Shown piece by piece: positions 29,565 to 40,197 of a stretch of 64,000 nt of DNA (its first letter is position 1; each line of letters begins with the position of its first letter). Where the stretch lies: contig JAGYLV010000002.1 of NCBI GenBank assembly GCA_018400875.1, positions 1-64,000 of the forward strand, written 5' to 3'. The position numbers and the translations under genes are program-made. The notes beneath the pieces are model-generated. The model saw only the letters and a list, made by a program, of their open reading frames with translations. It did not search any database and was not told the origin of the DNA. Source of the DNA: a bacterium. Its GTDB lineage: Bacteria > Bacillota_I > Bacilli_A > Izemoplasmatales > Izemoplasmataceae.

Positions 29565-30067
29565 TGGGGCTCACCTTTCGCAAAGTAATCGGGCGCGTCC
29601 AATAACGCTTCATAATCCCAAAAGGATTGGGTCTTTATTTTACCTTGAATCTCCCTCAGTGACCACCAATCTGTGGATAAAACCTCATCGGACAAGGTAA
29701 ATGGCTCAGGGGCTTTTTGCGTTTCGTAAATATAGGCAAACGTCTTGTAGGGGCCTCTGTGCGTAGGGATGATTTTTTTCAGTATGATATCCGAAGGGGA
29801 TAAAAGAATACCGAGTTCTTCCTGGGTTTCCCGGAGGGTCGTGGTTTCAGGGGTTTCACCGGTGGTCACAAGCCCCGTGGTAAACGCCCACATGTAAGGA
29901 TTTAGATCATCGGCTTTCCCGCGTTTTTGAACCAACCACTTCCCGTTATAAATCCACCAAAGATGCACCACGCGAAAATAACACGGGGAGCCCTTTAATT
30001 CCGGCCGTGCAATGGTTTGGTGGGTGGGGTGATTCAATGCATCAAAACAGTCAACAAATTCCATCAT
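29561..30067 (-). CDS. NUDIX hydrolase
   Basis: Nudix box GLVTTGETPETTTLRETQEELGI. Confidence 0.88.
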   Translation of the reverse strand: MMEFVDCFDALNHPTHQTIARPELKGSPCYFRVVHLWWIYNGKWLVQKRGKADDLNPYMWAFTTGLVTTGETPETTTLRETQEELGILLSPSDIILKKIIPTHRGPYKTFAYIYETQKAPEPFTLSDEVLSTDWWSLREIQGKIKTQSFWDYEALLDAPDYFAKGEPQ

Positions 30068-30103
30068 CTAAAGAGAAAGCCTCCCACGTGGAAGGCTTAA
30101 AAA

Positions 30104-31672
30104 TTATTTGGCAATATCTTGCGCGCGGGTTTCTCTAATCACGGTCACTTTGATCGTGCCGGGGTACGAGAGTTGTTCTTCGATTTGCGTTTTAATATCG
30201 CGGGCGAGTTTGTGGGATAAAGCATCATCCACTTCATCGGGTTTCACCATGACGCGCACTTCACGTCCCGCTTGAATGGCGTAAGCTTGGGCCACGCCTT
30301 TTTGATCGTTGGCAATGCTTTCGAGTTGTTCAAGGCGTTTGATGTAAGAATCAAGTGATTCACTGCGTGCGCCCGGGCGCGCGGCACTTAAAGCATCCGA
30401 TGCGGCCACTAAGACCCCAATGATGGTCTCCGCTTCGACATCCCCATGGTGGGAATGAATCGCATCTAAAACCGCTTTAGGTTCTTTATACCGGCCGGCT
30501 AAATTAAACCCAATCTCGACGTGTGAGCCTTCCATTTCATGATCGACGGCTTTTCCGATGTCATGGAACAATCCGGCCCGGCGGGCCAAGGTCTCATCCT
30601 CACCCAGTTCGGCAGCCATTTTACCGGTTAAAAAGGCACATTCAATGCTGTGTTTCAAGACGTTTTGACCGTAACTCGTACGGAAGTGTAAACGACCTAA
30701 CAGTTTGACTAAGTCGGGATGGACACGGCCAATCCCCACTTCAAAGATGGCTTCTTCGCCTTTGTCTCGCATGAAGCGATCCACTTCTTCACGGTTCTTT
30801 TCAACCACTTCTTCAATACGGCCCGGATGAATCCGGCCGTCACTGACTAAGGTTTCGATACTCCGTTTGGCAATTTCGCGGCGAATCGGATCAAAGCCAC
30901 TTAATACGACGGCTTCCGGTGTATCATCAATGATTAGATCAACCCCGGTGAGGGCTTCAATGGCCCGGATGTTTCGACCTTCGCGGCCGATAATCCGACC
31001 TTTCATGTCGTCGCTGGGGAGTGTGACAACGGATACGGTGCTTTCACTCGTCACATCTTGGGCGTATTTTTGCATGGCGCCCACCATGATTTGTTTAGCC
31101 TTTTTATCGGCTTCATCTTTGGCGATTTCTTCTTGCTCTTTGATGTATTGGGCAATTTCTGTGGCCATGTCAGCTTCAACGCGGTTTAAAATCATCTGAC
31201 GCGCGTCTTCGACTGAGGTTTGGGCGATGGTTTCTAGTTTCTTGTTTTCTTCTTCAATCAGTTGTTCGAGCTTACTGTGTTGTTCTTCCAATTGTTGTTT
31301 GCGATCTTCAAGCGCTTCTTCTTTACGATCGATATTAGATTCACGTTTGTCTAAATTAGACGCACGATTTTCGAGCGTTTGTTCACGGTTTAAGAGCTTA
31401 TCTTCAGACGCTTGCAATTCTGCTTTGCGTTCTTTGACCATTTGGTCATGCTCTTGGCGAAGTGTGTGAAGTTCTTGCTTGGTTTCAAGAATCGTTTGTT
31501 TCTTTTTTTGTTCCGCGATTTTGGAAGCTTCATCGGTGATTTTTTTGGCTTCTTCTTTCGCGTTATTAAAACCTTTTTCAACAATGATGGCGCGTAGCAC
31601 AATCCCGGCTACGACACCCAGAACGAGGGCAAGTAAACTGAACAGACCAATCAATAGGGCAGATTCTCCCAT
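30104..31672 (-). CDS. rny: Ribonuclease Y
   Basis: N-terminal TM, coiled coil, KH ([17 protein letters not shown]) and HD ([13 protein letters not shown]) domains. Confidence 0.96.
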   Translation of the reverse strand: MGESALLIGLFSLLALVLGVVAGIVLRAIIVEKGFNNAKEEAKKITDEASKIAEQKKKQTILETKQELHTLRQEHDQMVKERKAELQASEDKLLNREQTLENRASNLDKRESNIDRKEEALEDRKQQLEEQHSKLEQLIEEENKKLETIAQTSVEDARQMILNRVEADMATEIAQYIKEQEEIAKDEADKKAKQIMVGAMQKYAQDVTSESTVSVVTLPSDDMKGRIIGREGRNIRAIEALTGVDLIIDDTPEAVVLSGFDPIRREIAKRSIETLVSDGRIHPGRIEEVVEKNREEVDRFMRDKGEEAIFEVGIGRVHPDLVKLLGRLHFRTSYGQNVLKHSIECAFLTGKMAAELGEDETLARRAGLFHDIGKAVDHEMEGSHVEIGFNLAGRYKEPKAVLDAIHSHHGDVEAETIIGVLVAASDALSAARPGARSESLDSYIKRLEQLESIANDQKGVAQAYAIQAGREVRVMVKPDEVDDALSHKLARDIKTQIEEQLSYPGTIKVTVIRETRAQDIAK

Positions 31673-31782
31673 ATTAACCTCCGTTCAAAATGTGGTTTAT
31701 TTAAAGCATTACGTGCATAAATTTGCTTGGCAATAGTATACATGAAAGCCCTTTAAAAAACAAACCCAAATGGCGAAAAAAA

Positions 31783-31806
31783 AGAAACCCAATGGGTTTC
31801 TTTTAG
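31783..31806 (-). terminator. Rho-independent terminator of recA
   Basis: AAAGAAACCC-AAT-GGGTTTCTTT. Confidence 0.65.
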
Positions 31807-32810
31807 GCGCTTACTTCGGCGTCTGGGGTTCTTAATTTTCCTTCAATTTCAGCCAATATATCCGGATGTTCGTCTAAATAACTTTTGGCATTTTCACGGC
31901 CTTGGCCAATTTTTTCTCCGTTGTAAGAGAACCATGAGCCACTTTTTTCAACGAGATCTTTTTCTAAGGCTAAATCAATGATTTCACCCGTATGGGAAAT
32001 CCCTTTTCCGTAAATAATGTCCACTTCCACCTTTTTAAACGGGGGAGCAACTTTATTTTTGACCACTTTAATTTTGGTTTTATTCCCGACAATTTCATCG
32101 CCTTGTTTGAGCTGTTCAGACCGGCGAATTTCTAAGCGAACACTGGAATAAAATTTGAGGGCACGTCCCCCCGGAGTGGTTTCAGGATTGCCAAATAAAA
32201 TGCCCACTTTTTCTCGAATTTGATTAATAAAAATCGCAATCGTCGAACTTTTAGAGATCGCGCCGGAAAGCTTGCGCATCGCTTGAGACATGAGGCGGGC
32301 TTGCAAGCCGACGTGGGAACTTCCCATGTCACCGCGGATTTCGGCTTCTGGGACTAACGCCGCCACACTGTCGATAACTAAAATGTCGATCGCATTACTG
32401 CGGATGAGCGCTTCGGCGATTTCTAAGGCTTGTTCCCCGGTGTCGGGTTGGGAAATGACCAAGTTATCGGTATCGACGCCTAAATTTTTGGCGTATTTAG
32501 GATCTAAGGCATGCTCCGCATCAATGAATGCAGCGTAGCCCCCTTTTTTTTGCGCTTCCGCAATCGCATGCAACGCAAATGTGGTTTTCCCGGATGATTC
32601 AGGGCCGTAGATTTCTACGATGCGTCCTTTGGGATACCCACCGATGCCTAAGGCAAGATCTAATGCAATCGAGCCACTGGGGATGGCTTCAATGTTCCGG
32701 TCGGTGGCGTCGCTTCCCAGCAACATTACCGATCCTTTTCCGTGCGCTTTTTCAATATCTTTCATGGTTGCATCAAGGGCTTTTTGCCGGGATGCATTTT
32801 CTTTAGTCAT
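31803..32810 (-). CDS. recA: Recombinase RecA
   Basis: [30 protein letters not shown]. Confidence 0.97.
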   Translation of the reverse strand: MTKENASRQKALDATMKDIEKAHGKGSVMLLGSDATDRNIEAIPSGSIALDLALGIGGYPKGRIVEIYGPESSGKTTFALHAIAEAQKKGGYAAFIDAEHALDPKYAKNLGVDTDNLVISQPDTGEQALEIAEALIRSNAIDILVIDSVAALVPEAEIRGDMGSSHVGLQARLMSQAMRKLSGAISKSSTIAIFINQIREKVGILFGNPETTPGGRALKFYSSVRLEIRRSEQLKQGDEIVGNKTKIKVVKNKVAPPFKKVEVDIIYGKGISHTGEIIDLALEKDLVEKSGSWFSYNGEKIGQGRENAKSYLDEHPDILAEIEGKLRTPDAEVSA

Positions 32811-32853
32811 AACGCCTCCTCATTCAAACTATACAACGACGTTTAAATTTTAC

Positions 32854-33381
32854 TTACTGAAATATTTGACGGTTTTTAACGAAATATTCAATGCCTGAAA
32901 CCACGGTTAAAACCACGGCGACATAATACAAGATAAGTCCGATATCTACGATGGTGATAAAGATTAAAGTCATCGCCACTAAGGTCACAAACGTTTTAGC
33001 TTTGCCCAGCTGACCGGCGGCAATCACGATGCCTTTTTGCACCGCAAGTAACCGAACCCCCGTTACCATAAATTCACGGGCCACAATTAAAAATACACTC
33101 CAAAGCGGTACCAGCGTCATCTCTTGTAAGATGAGAAGCGCGAGTAACACTAAAAGTTTATCCGCCAGTGGATCTAAAAACTTACCCACGGTCGTCACCA
33201 TGTCGTATTTACGCGCAATGAAGCCATCTAAAAAGTCCGTAAACGATGCAAACACAAAGGTTCCCACAAATAAATATGTCCAAAGATTGAGGGCTTCAGG
33301 CTCAGGATTTAAAAGGTAAAACACCAGCAATAACGGTAATAATAAGACACGTATCGCGGTGAGTGTATTCGGAATATTCAT
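32854..33381 (-). CDS. pgsA: CDP-diacylglycerol-glycerol-3-phosphate 3-phosphatidyltransferase
   Basis: CDP-OH-P motif region SFTDFLDGFIARKYDMVTTVGKFLDPLADKLL. Confidence 0.93.
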   Translation of the reverse strand: MNIPNTLTAIRVLLLPLLLVFYLLNPEPEALNLWTYLFVGTFVFASFTDFLDGFIARKYDMVTTVGKFLDPLADKLLVLLALLILQEMTLVPLWSVFLIVAREFMVTGVRLLAVQKGIVIAAGQLGKAKTFVTLVAMTLIFITIVDIGLILYYVAVVLTVVSGIEYFVKNRQIFQ

Positions 33382-33432
33382 AAAAAAACTCCTTTAAAAT
33401 AGTGTATCACAGACGTCCCATTCTAAGGTGAT

Positions 33433-34611
33433 TTAACGGACCGCATTTCCAGAGACTTTAAGGCGTAAATTGACCCGGTCGGAAAGGGAAATTAATAAAA
33501 AGGCAAGGCCAAACATCCCGGCGGAAAAATAAAAGACTAAAAGTGGATTGATTTCATATAAAAACCCACTGATTAAAGGCCCTAGTACCATCCCGATGGA
33601 AAAAAACATTTGTCTGACGCCCATCAGTGATGCGTAGGTTTTGGGCGTCGCAGAGAGGGAAATGTAATGCTTTTCTAAGGGTTCAAACATCGCCTTCATC
33701 ACCATGTATATTAAAAAGATTGTATATAACCCCAGCATCAGCGGTTGAATTTGAAAGGTTAAGACGATGAGTAATGCACTGGCCAGTTGTAAGTACCGCA
33801 TGATCAGCATGTCTTTTTTGAATTTGGCCACCCAAGGAACGATGACGAAATTGGTGAATATACCCACCACGCCTGTAACTAATACGAACGTGCCTAGCTG
33901 GGCGGGGGTATAGCCCGAATCAATGATATATACATCTAAATATTTGGATAAATTCGTCGCCGCGATGGTCGCTAAAGCGAGTCCAATGAGAAATACAAGT
34001 AACGATCTATCTAAACGTAAAGCAGTCTTAAATTGATCGGTGAGTTTGGCCCCGTTAATATGTTTCCCGGAAAACTCTTTATACGTGAGTGCGACATATC
34101 CGGCATAAAGGGCATTGGCTCCGGCTTGGATGTAAAAGACTTCGCGGATAAAAAGATTTCCCAAAAGGCCGCCAACTTGGTAGCCAAAGGTCGTCCCCAG
34201 CGCTAAAAGTGCCGCGGTAATCGCGATGTTTTTCACCCGGTCTTCAGCGGGGGAATGATAAATCGTATAGGCGAGCAAAAGGGTGATTGAAGCACTGACT
34301 GAAAAGCCGGCTAAAAAGCGAAACGCTGTCATAATATAAGGATTGACACTGGTCCCAAACCCCACTTGCGCGATGCTGTAAAATAACAACCCAAAAACAA
34401 TCAGAGGGCGGTTTTTATACCGGTCACCTAATACGCCCCAAAATAAACTTCCGACCACGATGCCTAAAGACATAAACGAAAAAAAGAATCCAAACATGCG
34501 TGGATTCAATGCCAAGTCATTCACATACGTCGGAGTAATGGGATGCCCCAAGTTATGCAAGGTGCCTTGGATGAGGTAATACGAAAAAATGAGATAAAGC
34601 GTCTTTTTCAT
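33433..34611 (-). CDS. MFS transporter
   Basis: 12-TM pattern, 'GSLFWGVLGDRYKNRP' motif A. Confidence 0.87.
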   Translation of the reverse strand: MKKTLYLIFSYYLIQGTLHNLGHPITPTYVNDLALNPRMFGFFFSFMSLGIVVGSLFWGVLGDRYKNRPLIVFGLLFYSIAQVGFGTSVNPYIMTAFRFLAGFSVSASITLLLAYTIYHSPAEDRVKNIAITAALLALGTTFGYQVGGLLGNLFIREVFYIQAGANALYAGYVALTYKEFSGKHINGAKLTDQFKTALRLDRSLLVFLIGLALATIAATNLSKYLDVYIIDSGYTPAQLGTFVLVTGVVGIFTNFVIVPWVAKFKKDMLIMRYLQLASALLIVLTFQIQPLMLGLYTIFLIYMVMKAMFEPLEKHYISLSATPKTYASLMGVRQMFFSIGMVLGPLISGFLYEINPLLVFYFSAGMFGLAFLLISLSDRVNLRLKVSGNAVR

Positions 34612-35330
34612 TCGGCGTCCAATTCTACGTTGTGATACACGTGGGATACATCATCCACATCATCGAGCATGGCGAGCAATTTTTCGAATGTGGTTTTGGC
34701 TTCACCGTCAAGCGTTAAGGTTTCCATCGCAAACCAGCCTTGGTCTTGATGGGAAATGGTTAAAGCTTCATCGGTTTTTAATACGTCTAAGATGGCGTCT
34801 AAATCATACCCTTTAGCGGTGATTAAACTGCCTGGGTCTGCTTCTTCAATGTCGATCACTTCGACGTCATTTTCTAAAAGTAACTCGAGTAAATCTTCGG
34901 CCGATTTACCTTCAACCGCGACGTGCGATAAATGGTCATATCCATGTTCAACTGACCCGGAAACGCCCAGTTTCGATTGCGTTTTCGTGAAGCAATTACG
35001 CACCTCTGAAATCGTCCGGTTCACATTATCGGTCATCGCATCAACTAAAAGACTTGACCCACCGGGGCCAAACCCTTCGTAGCGAACGGCCAAATAATCT
35101 TCCCCCGCCGATTGGGTGGCTTTGTCGATATTACGTTTGATGACGTCGGTGGGCACTTGCTCACTTTTCGCTTTTTCCATCAATTTCTTAAGGGCTTGAT
35201 TGGTCTCAGGATTGGTGCCACCGTTTTTGGCAGCCATGTAAATTTCTTTGCCGTAACGCGAATAGAGTTTCGCTTTTTGGAGGTTGGTTTTGGCCATCGC
35301 CTCTTTACGGACTTCAAATTTACGACCCAT
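34608..35330 (-). CDS. YebC/PmpR family transcriptional regulator / translation factor
   Basis: KLYSRYGKEIYMAAKNGGTNPETNQALKKLMEKAKSEQVPTDVIKRNIDKA. Confidence 0.93.
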   Translation of the reverse strand: MGRKFEVRKEAMAKTNLQKAKLYSRYGKEIYMAAKNGGTNPETNQALKKLMEKAKSEQVPTDVIKRNIDKATQSAGEDYLAVRYEGFGPGGSSLLVDAMTDNVNRTISEVRNCFTKTQSKLGVSGSVEHGYDHLSHVAVEGKSAEDLLELLLENDVEVIDIEEADPGSLITAKGYDLDAILDVLKTDEALTISHQDQGWFAMETLTLDGEAKTTFEKLLAMLDDVDDVSHVYHNVELDAE

Positions 35331-35332
35331 GG

Positions 35333-36190
35333 TTATTCCTCTTCTCTCAGTGTGGTTTGGTGGGGAGCGAGACGCACTTTACGCTCTTTGTAAAGTGTTC
35401 CTAAAGCACGTTTAAACGCGGCTTTTGACATGTGAAATTCTTTAAAAATGGCGTCGGCATTGCTTTTATCGCCATAGGGAATCGATCCTTGCTTTTTTAA
35501 AACATCCAAAATCCGGTCGGCATCACTTTCTAAGGCCAATTCTTTTTGGGGCGTCAATGTGCCATTGTATTTCAGCCGGCTCACCATGTGAGTAATGGTA
35601 ATCTCCAAGGTTTCACCGATGCGGTGTTGTTTACGGGTATGTTTGTAGTAAACGTATATTTCAAACCCATCTTTGGTGAAACACACTAAGCCTTCGGGGC
35701 CTAAATTAAACACATACGCCTGGACCGTAAGTCCTACCTCAAGCTCACCTTGAGGTTCTAACGTTTTAGACAGTTGGAAGCGAGCGGGAATCTTGGCGAC
35801 CATTTGGGACTTTCCCGGTTTTAAATGGGCAAACACTGTATCTCCTTTTTGGGGCCACTCTTCTTTCAAGTGAGGAAGGTCGTCTTTCGATAACAACATG
35901 TCTTTTTTCAGACCGATGTTGACAAATACTCCGAGTCCAAATTTTTGTTCCACCACTTCCACCCACGCACAGTCATACGCGGTGATGGTCGGGACATGGG
36001 TCGTGGCGACCACGGATTTGGACTGATCAAAATATAAAAACGCATCCACCGTTTCATTTTCATGAAGCGGATGTTTGGCGAGTGATTGATTTAAAAAAAT
36101 GGCGCCATCGTCATTTTCCAACTGGTAGCCATCGGATTCTACGCTGATGACGCGCATGGTATTCATTTGAGCGACTTTGAGTCCTGGCAT
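35333..36190 (-). CDS. CvfB-family S1 RNA-binding protein
   Basis: S1-like repeats and C-terminal winged-helix 'DADRILDVLKKQGSIPYGDKSNADAIFKEFHMSKAAFKRALGTLYKERKV'. Confidence 0.85.
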   Translation of the reverse strand: MPGLKVAQMNTMRVISVESDGYQLENDDGAIFLNQSLAKHPLHENETVDAFLYFDQSKSVVATTHVPTITAYDCAWVEVVEQKFGLGVFVNIGLKKDMLLSKDDLPHLKEEWPQKGDTVFAHLKPGKSQMVAKIPARFQLSKTLEPQGELEVGLTVQAYVFNLGPEGLVCFTKDGFEIYVYYKHTRKQHRIGETLEITITHMVSRLKYNGTLTPQKELALESDADRILDVLKKQGSIPYGDKSNADAIFKEFHMSKAAFKRALGTLYKERKVRLAPHQTTLREEE

Positions 36191-36315
36191 ATCTATGCAC
36201 CTCGTTAAAGTATTATAACAAAAGAGATTAAATCACGCACCGCTTATATTTGGGTTGCTTTTAGCATGCGCCTTTGGTACAATGATTTCGCATATTGATT
36301 GAAGGAGGAAGCTCT

Positions 36316-36594
36316 GTGGCAAATATCAAACAACAAGCGAAACGGATCGGTCAAGACGCCAAACGTCGTCAGGCCAATGTGATTTTCAAATCCAGTTTAA
36401 AAACGGCCATCAAAAAAGTGGAAGCTGCTGCGTCAAATCAAGACGTTGAAGCCGCCAAAGCCCCACTATCTACGGCGTTCAAAAAACTCGATAAAGCAGT
36501 ATCTAAAGGCATTCATCATAAAAATTACGTCAATCGTACCAAAGCGCGTTTACAAAAACTTGTCAACGACATCAATTCAAGTCCTGCCGCTTAA
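36316..36594 (+). CDS. rpsT: 30S ribosomal protein S20 (GTG start)
   Basis: AAGGAGG RBS then GTG; ANIKQQAKRIGQDAKRRQANVIFKSSLKTAIKKVE. Confidence 0.95.
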   Translation: MANIKQQAKRIGQDAKRRQANVIFKSSLKTAIKKVEAAASNQDVEAAKAPLSTAFKKLDKAVSKGIHHKNYVNRTKARLQKLVNDINSSPAA

Positions 36595-36617
36595 ACAGTG
36601 GTTCGGACTTTTTTTTA
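36580..36617 (+). terminator. Terminator overlapping the rpsT 3' end
   Basis: AAGTCC...GGACTT followed by TTTTTTT. Confidence 0.5.
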
Positions 36618-37568
36618 TACCCCAAGCACAAATAATTCGAGCGCTAAGGTTTTATCCATCAGACCTGTTTTAATCTTGAGATCATACTCTTCTAATTGCT
36701 TGAGACTTTTTTCCACATGGGATCTGGGATATTGACGCGCGTTTTTCATCATGTAATAGGCCCGCCCACTTTTCACATTCAAATACTGTTGGATGGCATC
36801 TTGATTCATGCCTTCGGCCAGCAAACTTTGGGTGAGAACCATCTCCCGGAATTTATTGATAAAGGCACTGAGAATTCTCAGTGGGTCTTCTTTGGCTGCG
36901 AGCATTTGGCGAATGCGTTTAAACGCGGCTTCTTTTTCGTTCGCAAACAACAAATTCATAATATCAAATACGTTATCTTCCATTTGAATGGTGATTAAAT
37001 GGTCTAAGGTTTCATCATCCACATGGGTTTTCCCCGCCGCATAAAGCAATAACTTCTGCAGTTCATGATAGGCCGTTTCAGGGTCGTGGGTAATGCGTTC
37101 CATTAACAGCTTTTTCCCATCGGACGATAGCGTGAGCTGAGCTTTTGATAATTGCCGTTCGACCCAGGCATTTAAATCTTGGGGTTTTTTACTCGGCGCG
37201 CTGATGATTTCGGCGTGTTCATAAAAAGCTTTCATTTCTTTATTTTTAAGCAGCGTCGCATGCGGCACTTGAAAAATTAAGAGTACCGGCGACTCACTGG
37301 TGGAAGTAATAAATTTAAAATGGGTACTTTCAGTCATCTGCGCTTTGGCTTTGGCATCGGCAAAAAAATGCGCATTTTTGATGACCACACATTTTTGATC
37401 AGCCATGAAAGGAATGGTGAGGGCATCTTGCAGCGCGGTGTCTAAATCGACTTCATCTAAATCGTAAACGCTTTGATTAAACGCATCGATCTCGGCACTT
37501 TTAATGAGCTGATTGGTTTTATTTTTAATGAAGAAAAAATCAGGGCCATGCAGGATATAAATCGTCAT
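36615..37568 (-). CDS. holA: DNA polymerase III subunit delta
   Basis: MTIYILHGPDFFFIKNKTNQLI; adjacent to comEC and rpsT; internal start preferred. Confidence 0.9.
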   Translation of the reverse strand: MTIYILHGPDFFFIKNKTNQLIKSAEIDAFNQSVYDLDEVDLDTALQDALTIPFMADQKCVVIKNAHFFADAKAKAQMTESTHFKFITSTSESPVLLIFQVPHATLLKNKEMKAFYEHAEIISAPSKKPQDLNAWVERQLSKAQLTLSSDGKKLLMERITHDPETAYHELQKLLLYAAGKTHVDDETLDHLITIQMEDNVFDIMNLLFANEKEAAFKRIRQMLAAKEDPLRILSAFINKFREMVLTQSLLAEGMNQDAIQQYLNVKSGRAYYMMKNARQYPRSHVEKSLKQLEEYDLKIKTGLMDKTLALELFVLGV

Positions 37569-37596
37569 AAAAACCTCCCCATTAGTGTAGCATATT

Positions 37597-39681
37597 TTAA
37601 GGCCAAAACGCAGGGAGAGAAAGCGTCCACTTAGGTCCGATAATAAAACGTGTCGTCCCATGTACATCGGTTCTAAAAATCTCGATGTCACGGCTTTCTA
37701 AGCGGTCAATGACCTCGTCACTCGGAAAATCAAAGCGGTTGGCATGCGGCAAATTAATCAACGCAATATCCGGATTCACGTGGTCTAAAAAAACATCACT
37801 GGTCGAGCTTTTGGACCCGTGGTGTGAGACTTTTAAAAAATCGATGGCAGGCACCGGGCGTTCAACGAAGTCGGCCTCTCTTAAGGCTTCGATGTCGCCG
37901 GTAAATAAACCGCTCCACCCTTTTCGCTCAAGGGTTACCACCACGGATTGTTCGTTTTTTGACGGATAAGAGCGGGCGGGCAAGTCAAAGGTCAACAAGG
38001 CGTCCCCACACGCTAATGCCTCTGGGATGTTTTCCGGGGTAATGTGATCATCCCACGTGAAATAAGGATCATTCATCAAGGCTTCTATCCCATCGGCGTG
38101 ATCGGCATCATCATGCGTCGTAATGAGGACCTGAAAATGATTAATCCCATGATTTTTGAGATGCGTTTTGAGCGCTTCACTGGTCATTTCTGTCCCCCCA
38201 TCAATTAAGATATTACAGCGGTTGAACGGGGCTTGATATAAAAAACTATCTCCGTCCACATCGAGCACCGATAGGACGGGGTAAAACGCCAGGCTAGACA
38301 CGATAAACCCGGCCGCAATCAACACACTAGAGCCCGTGATTAAGCGATACATTGACCCTTTTGAAGTGATTAAAATGATCACCCATCCGGCGTAGTAAAA
38401 AAGCGCAAAGACGCCAAATGTAAAGGGCACACTCACCGGGATATACACCCACTCATACGCCCAAAGCAACATCGTTTCAAACCCCATGAAAAGTGGATCA
38501 ACGATGACTTCTAAGGCTGGGATAAAAAACGTAATATAAGAAAGCGGAAGTAAATAAAACCCTAAGACGATGACCGCGATGATGTTTAAAAAGATACTGC
38601 TTAAGTTCACACTCCCACTCATCATCATAATCAGCGGAAGCGTAGTCATAAACGCATAGATAGAAACACGCACTGGGGCCCCCTTTAATAAAAGGGTGGG
38701 CGCCATGAGTAGTAAGATTAAAGTCACCGAATAACTGAGTAAAAACGCCGGTTGGTAAACGACATTGGGCGTGATTAATACACTGCCTATAATGAGCAAC
38801 CCCAGTCCATCAAGCGGGGTTAACGTTCCTTTAAAACGCCGGTTTAACTGAATGAAGCCATAGAGTAAACTCGCCCGCATGAGTGAAACTGAAAAATCCG
38901 TCAAAACAAGATAAATCCCTAAAATCCCGCTGATGATCAATAGCCTCAAATCACGTGGGATTTTTTTGAGTATAAGCTCTAATGCCAAAGCTAAAAGCCC
39001 GACATGAAGGCCCGAAACCGCAAAGATATGGGCAATGCCAAGGGCTCGAATTGGGGTGATTAAATCCTCATCAAAACCGTCCGTAGACCCCAGAAAAAAA
39101 GCCGTCATGTAGGGTTTTAATGTGCTGAATTCACGGTCGATGTAGGCTTGCACTTTTTCGGGTAAACGGATATTTGGCGCTTTATAATCGGTGACGTCTA
39201 CGGTCTTCGCATACAATGTCCCGCGGATATTTTGACTTTTCAAATACTTGGATTGATCGAATCCTCCAATCAAACTAGAGGCATTTTCAGGCAGTAACTG
39301 AAAGGTTGCACGTACGGTACTGCCCGGGTTTAAAGGGGCGGTCCCCACATATAAATAAAACGTGCCTTCTGACGTTTTGAGGGTGTGCTTGGTGTCTTCC
39401 ACATGAATGATGGTGCCTTCTTTCGGCACGGTGATGGGACGCATCTCTAACACGCCCCAGTGTACAACTAAAAGTACACTGAGCACGAAGCCCCATCTCA
39501 ACAATCGTTTATCCAGGCGAACCAGCCACATTCCAATGATTGGTAAAAGTCCCCATAAAAAAAGGTGCGTTAAAGCAAGCCGGACGATAAAAAGCGTCAC
39601 CCCTAATGCAATGTAATCACCACTACGGGGTAATGAGCGTTTCAATGTTTGCAAGCGTCTGCGCTCCAATTCCTGGGACAT
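37597..39681 (-). CDS. comEC: ComEC/Rec2 family competence DNA-uptake channel with MBL domain
   Basis: Competence domain (GIAHIFAVSGLHVGLLALALELIL) and MBL domain (ITTHDDADHADGIEAL; FLKVSHHGSKSSTSD); start MSQELERRR inferred. Confidence 0.92.
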   Translation of the reverse strand: MSQELERRRLQTLKRSLPRSGDYIALGVTLFIVRLALTHLFLWGLLPIIGMWLVRLDKRLLRWGFVLSVLLVVHWGVLEMRPITVPKEGTIIHVEDTKHTLKTSEGTFYLYVGTAPLNPGSTVRATFQLLPENASSLIGGFDQSKYLKSQNIRGTLYAKTVDVTDYKAPNIRLPEKVQAYIDREFSTLKPYMTAFFLGSTDGFDEDLITPIRALGIAHIFAVSGLHVGLLALALELILKKIPRDLRLLIISGILGIYLVLTDFSVSLMRASLLYGFIQLNRRFKGTLTPLDGLGLLIIGSVLITPNVVYQPAFLLSYSVTLILLLMAPTLLLKGAPVRVSIYAFMTTLPLIMMMSGSVNLSSIFLNIIAVIVLGFYLLPLSYITFFIPALEVIVDPLFMGFETMLLWAYEWVYIPVSVPFTFGVFALFYYAGWVIILITSKGSMYRLITGSSVLIAAGFIVSSLAFYPVLSVLDVDGDSFLYQAPFNRCNILIDGGTEMTSEALKTHLKNHGINHFQVLITTHDDADHADGIEALMNDPYFTWDDHITPENIPEALACGDALLTFDLPARSYPSKNEQSVVVTLERKGWSGLFTGDIEALREADFVERPVPAIDFLKVSHHGSKSSTSDVFLDHVNPDIALINLPHANRFDFPSDEVIDRLESRDIEIFRTDVHGTTRFIIGPKWTLSLPAFWP

Positions 39682-40159
39682 CGAGAAGATCTTCGATGGT
39701 TTTAAATGGGCGTTCACTGCGGGCTTGTATGATCGCTTCGGCCGTGGCGGGTCCAATACCTGGAAGGGTTTCGAGTTCACTGGCCGTCGCGTGATTAATC
39801 GATATTTTCCCGTCATCGTTGGATAAGTGTTCATTTTTTGAAGGAATGAGGATGAGCCAGCCATCGTAGACGGTTTGGGTTTGATTGAGCGTGGATATAT
39901 CGGCTTCATCCGTCAGTCCGCCCGCCCGGTGAATCACGTCAAATAAGCGGCTACTATCGGCCACCTTATAAATGCCGGGGGTATTGACTTCCCCGCGTAA
40001 TTCCACATACACAAAAGCCTGAGCGGGCGGCGAATTAAGCACCGGCTCTTCAGAAGGGGAAGTGAAACGGTCAAATCTCAGACCAATGACCACCAACCAA
40101 CACGCCCCGGCAATGATGAGTGGCCACTTCTTTTTCAGCATAAAAAAACACTCCTTCAT
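39623..40159 (-). CDS. comEA: ComEA helix-hairpin-helix competence protein
   Basis: SLBB-like 'VYVELRGEVNTPGIYKV' and HhH 'ISINHATASELETLPGIGPATAEAIIQARSERPFKTIEDLLDVPGIGAQTLANIE'. Confidence 0.94.
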   Translation of the reverse strand: MKECFFMLKKKWPLIIAGACWLVVIGLRFDRFTSPSEEPVLNSPPAQAFVYVELRGEVNTPGIYKVADSSRLFDVIHRAGGLTDEADISTLNQTQTVYDGWLILIPSKNEHLSNDDGKISINHATASELETLPGIGPATAEAIIQARSERPFKTIEDLLDVPGIGAQTLANIETLITP

Positions 40160-40197
40160 GCAAACGATACACGCTTAGGAGTGTTTTACTTTTTTAA
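40142..40197 (-). terminator. Terminator-like hairpin between the methyltransferase gene and comEA
   Basis: AAAACACTCCT...AGGAGTGTTTT with flanking A/T runs. Confidence 0.55.

Noticed and set aside
30867-31736. Ser/Phe-rich plus-strand ORFs over rny
   Set aside because: Antisense artefacts of the Glu/Lys-rich coiled coil of RNase Y
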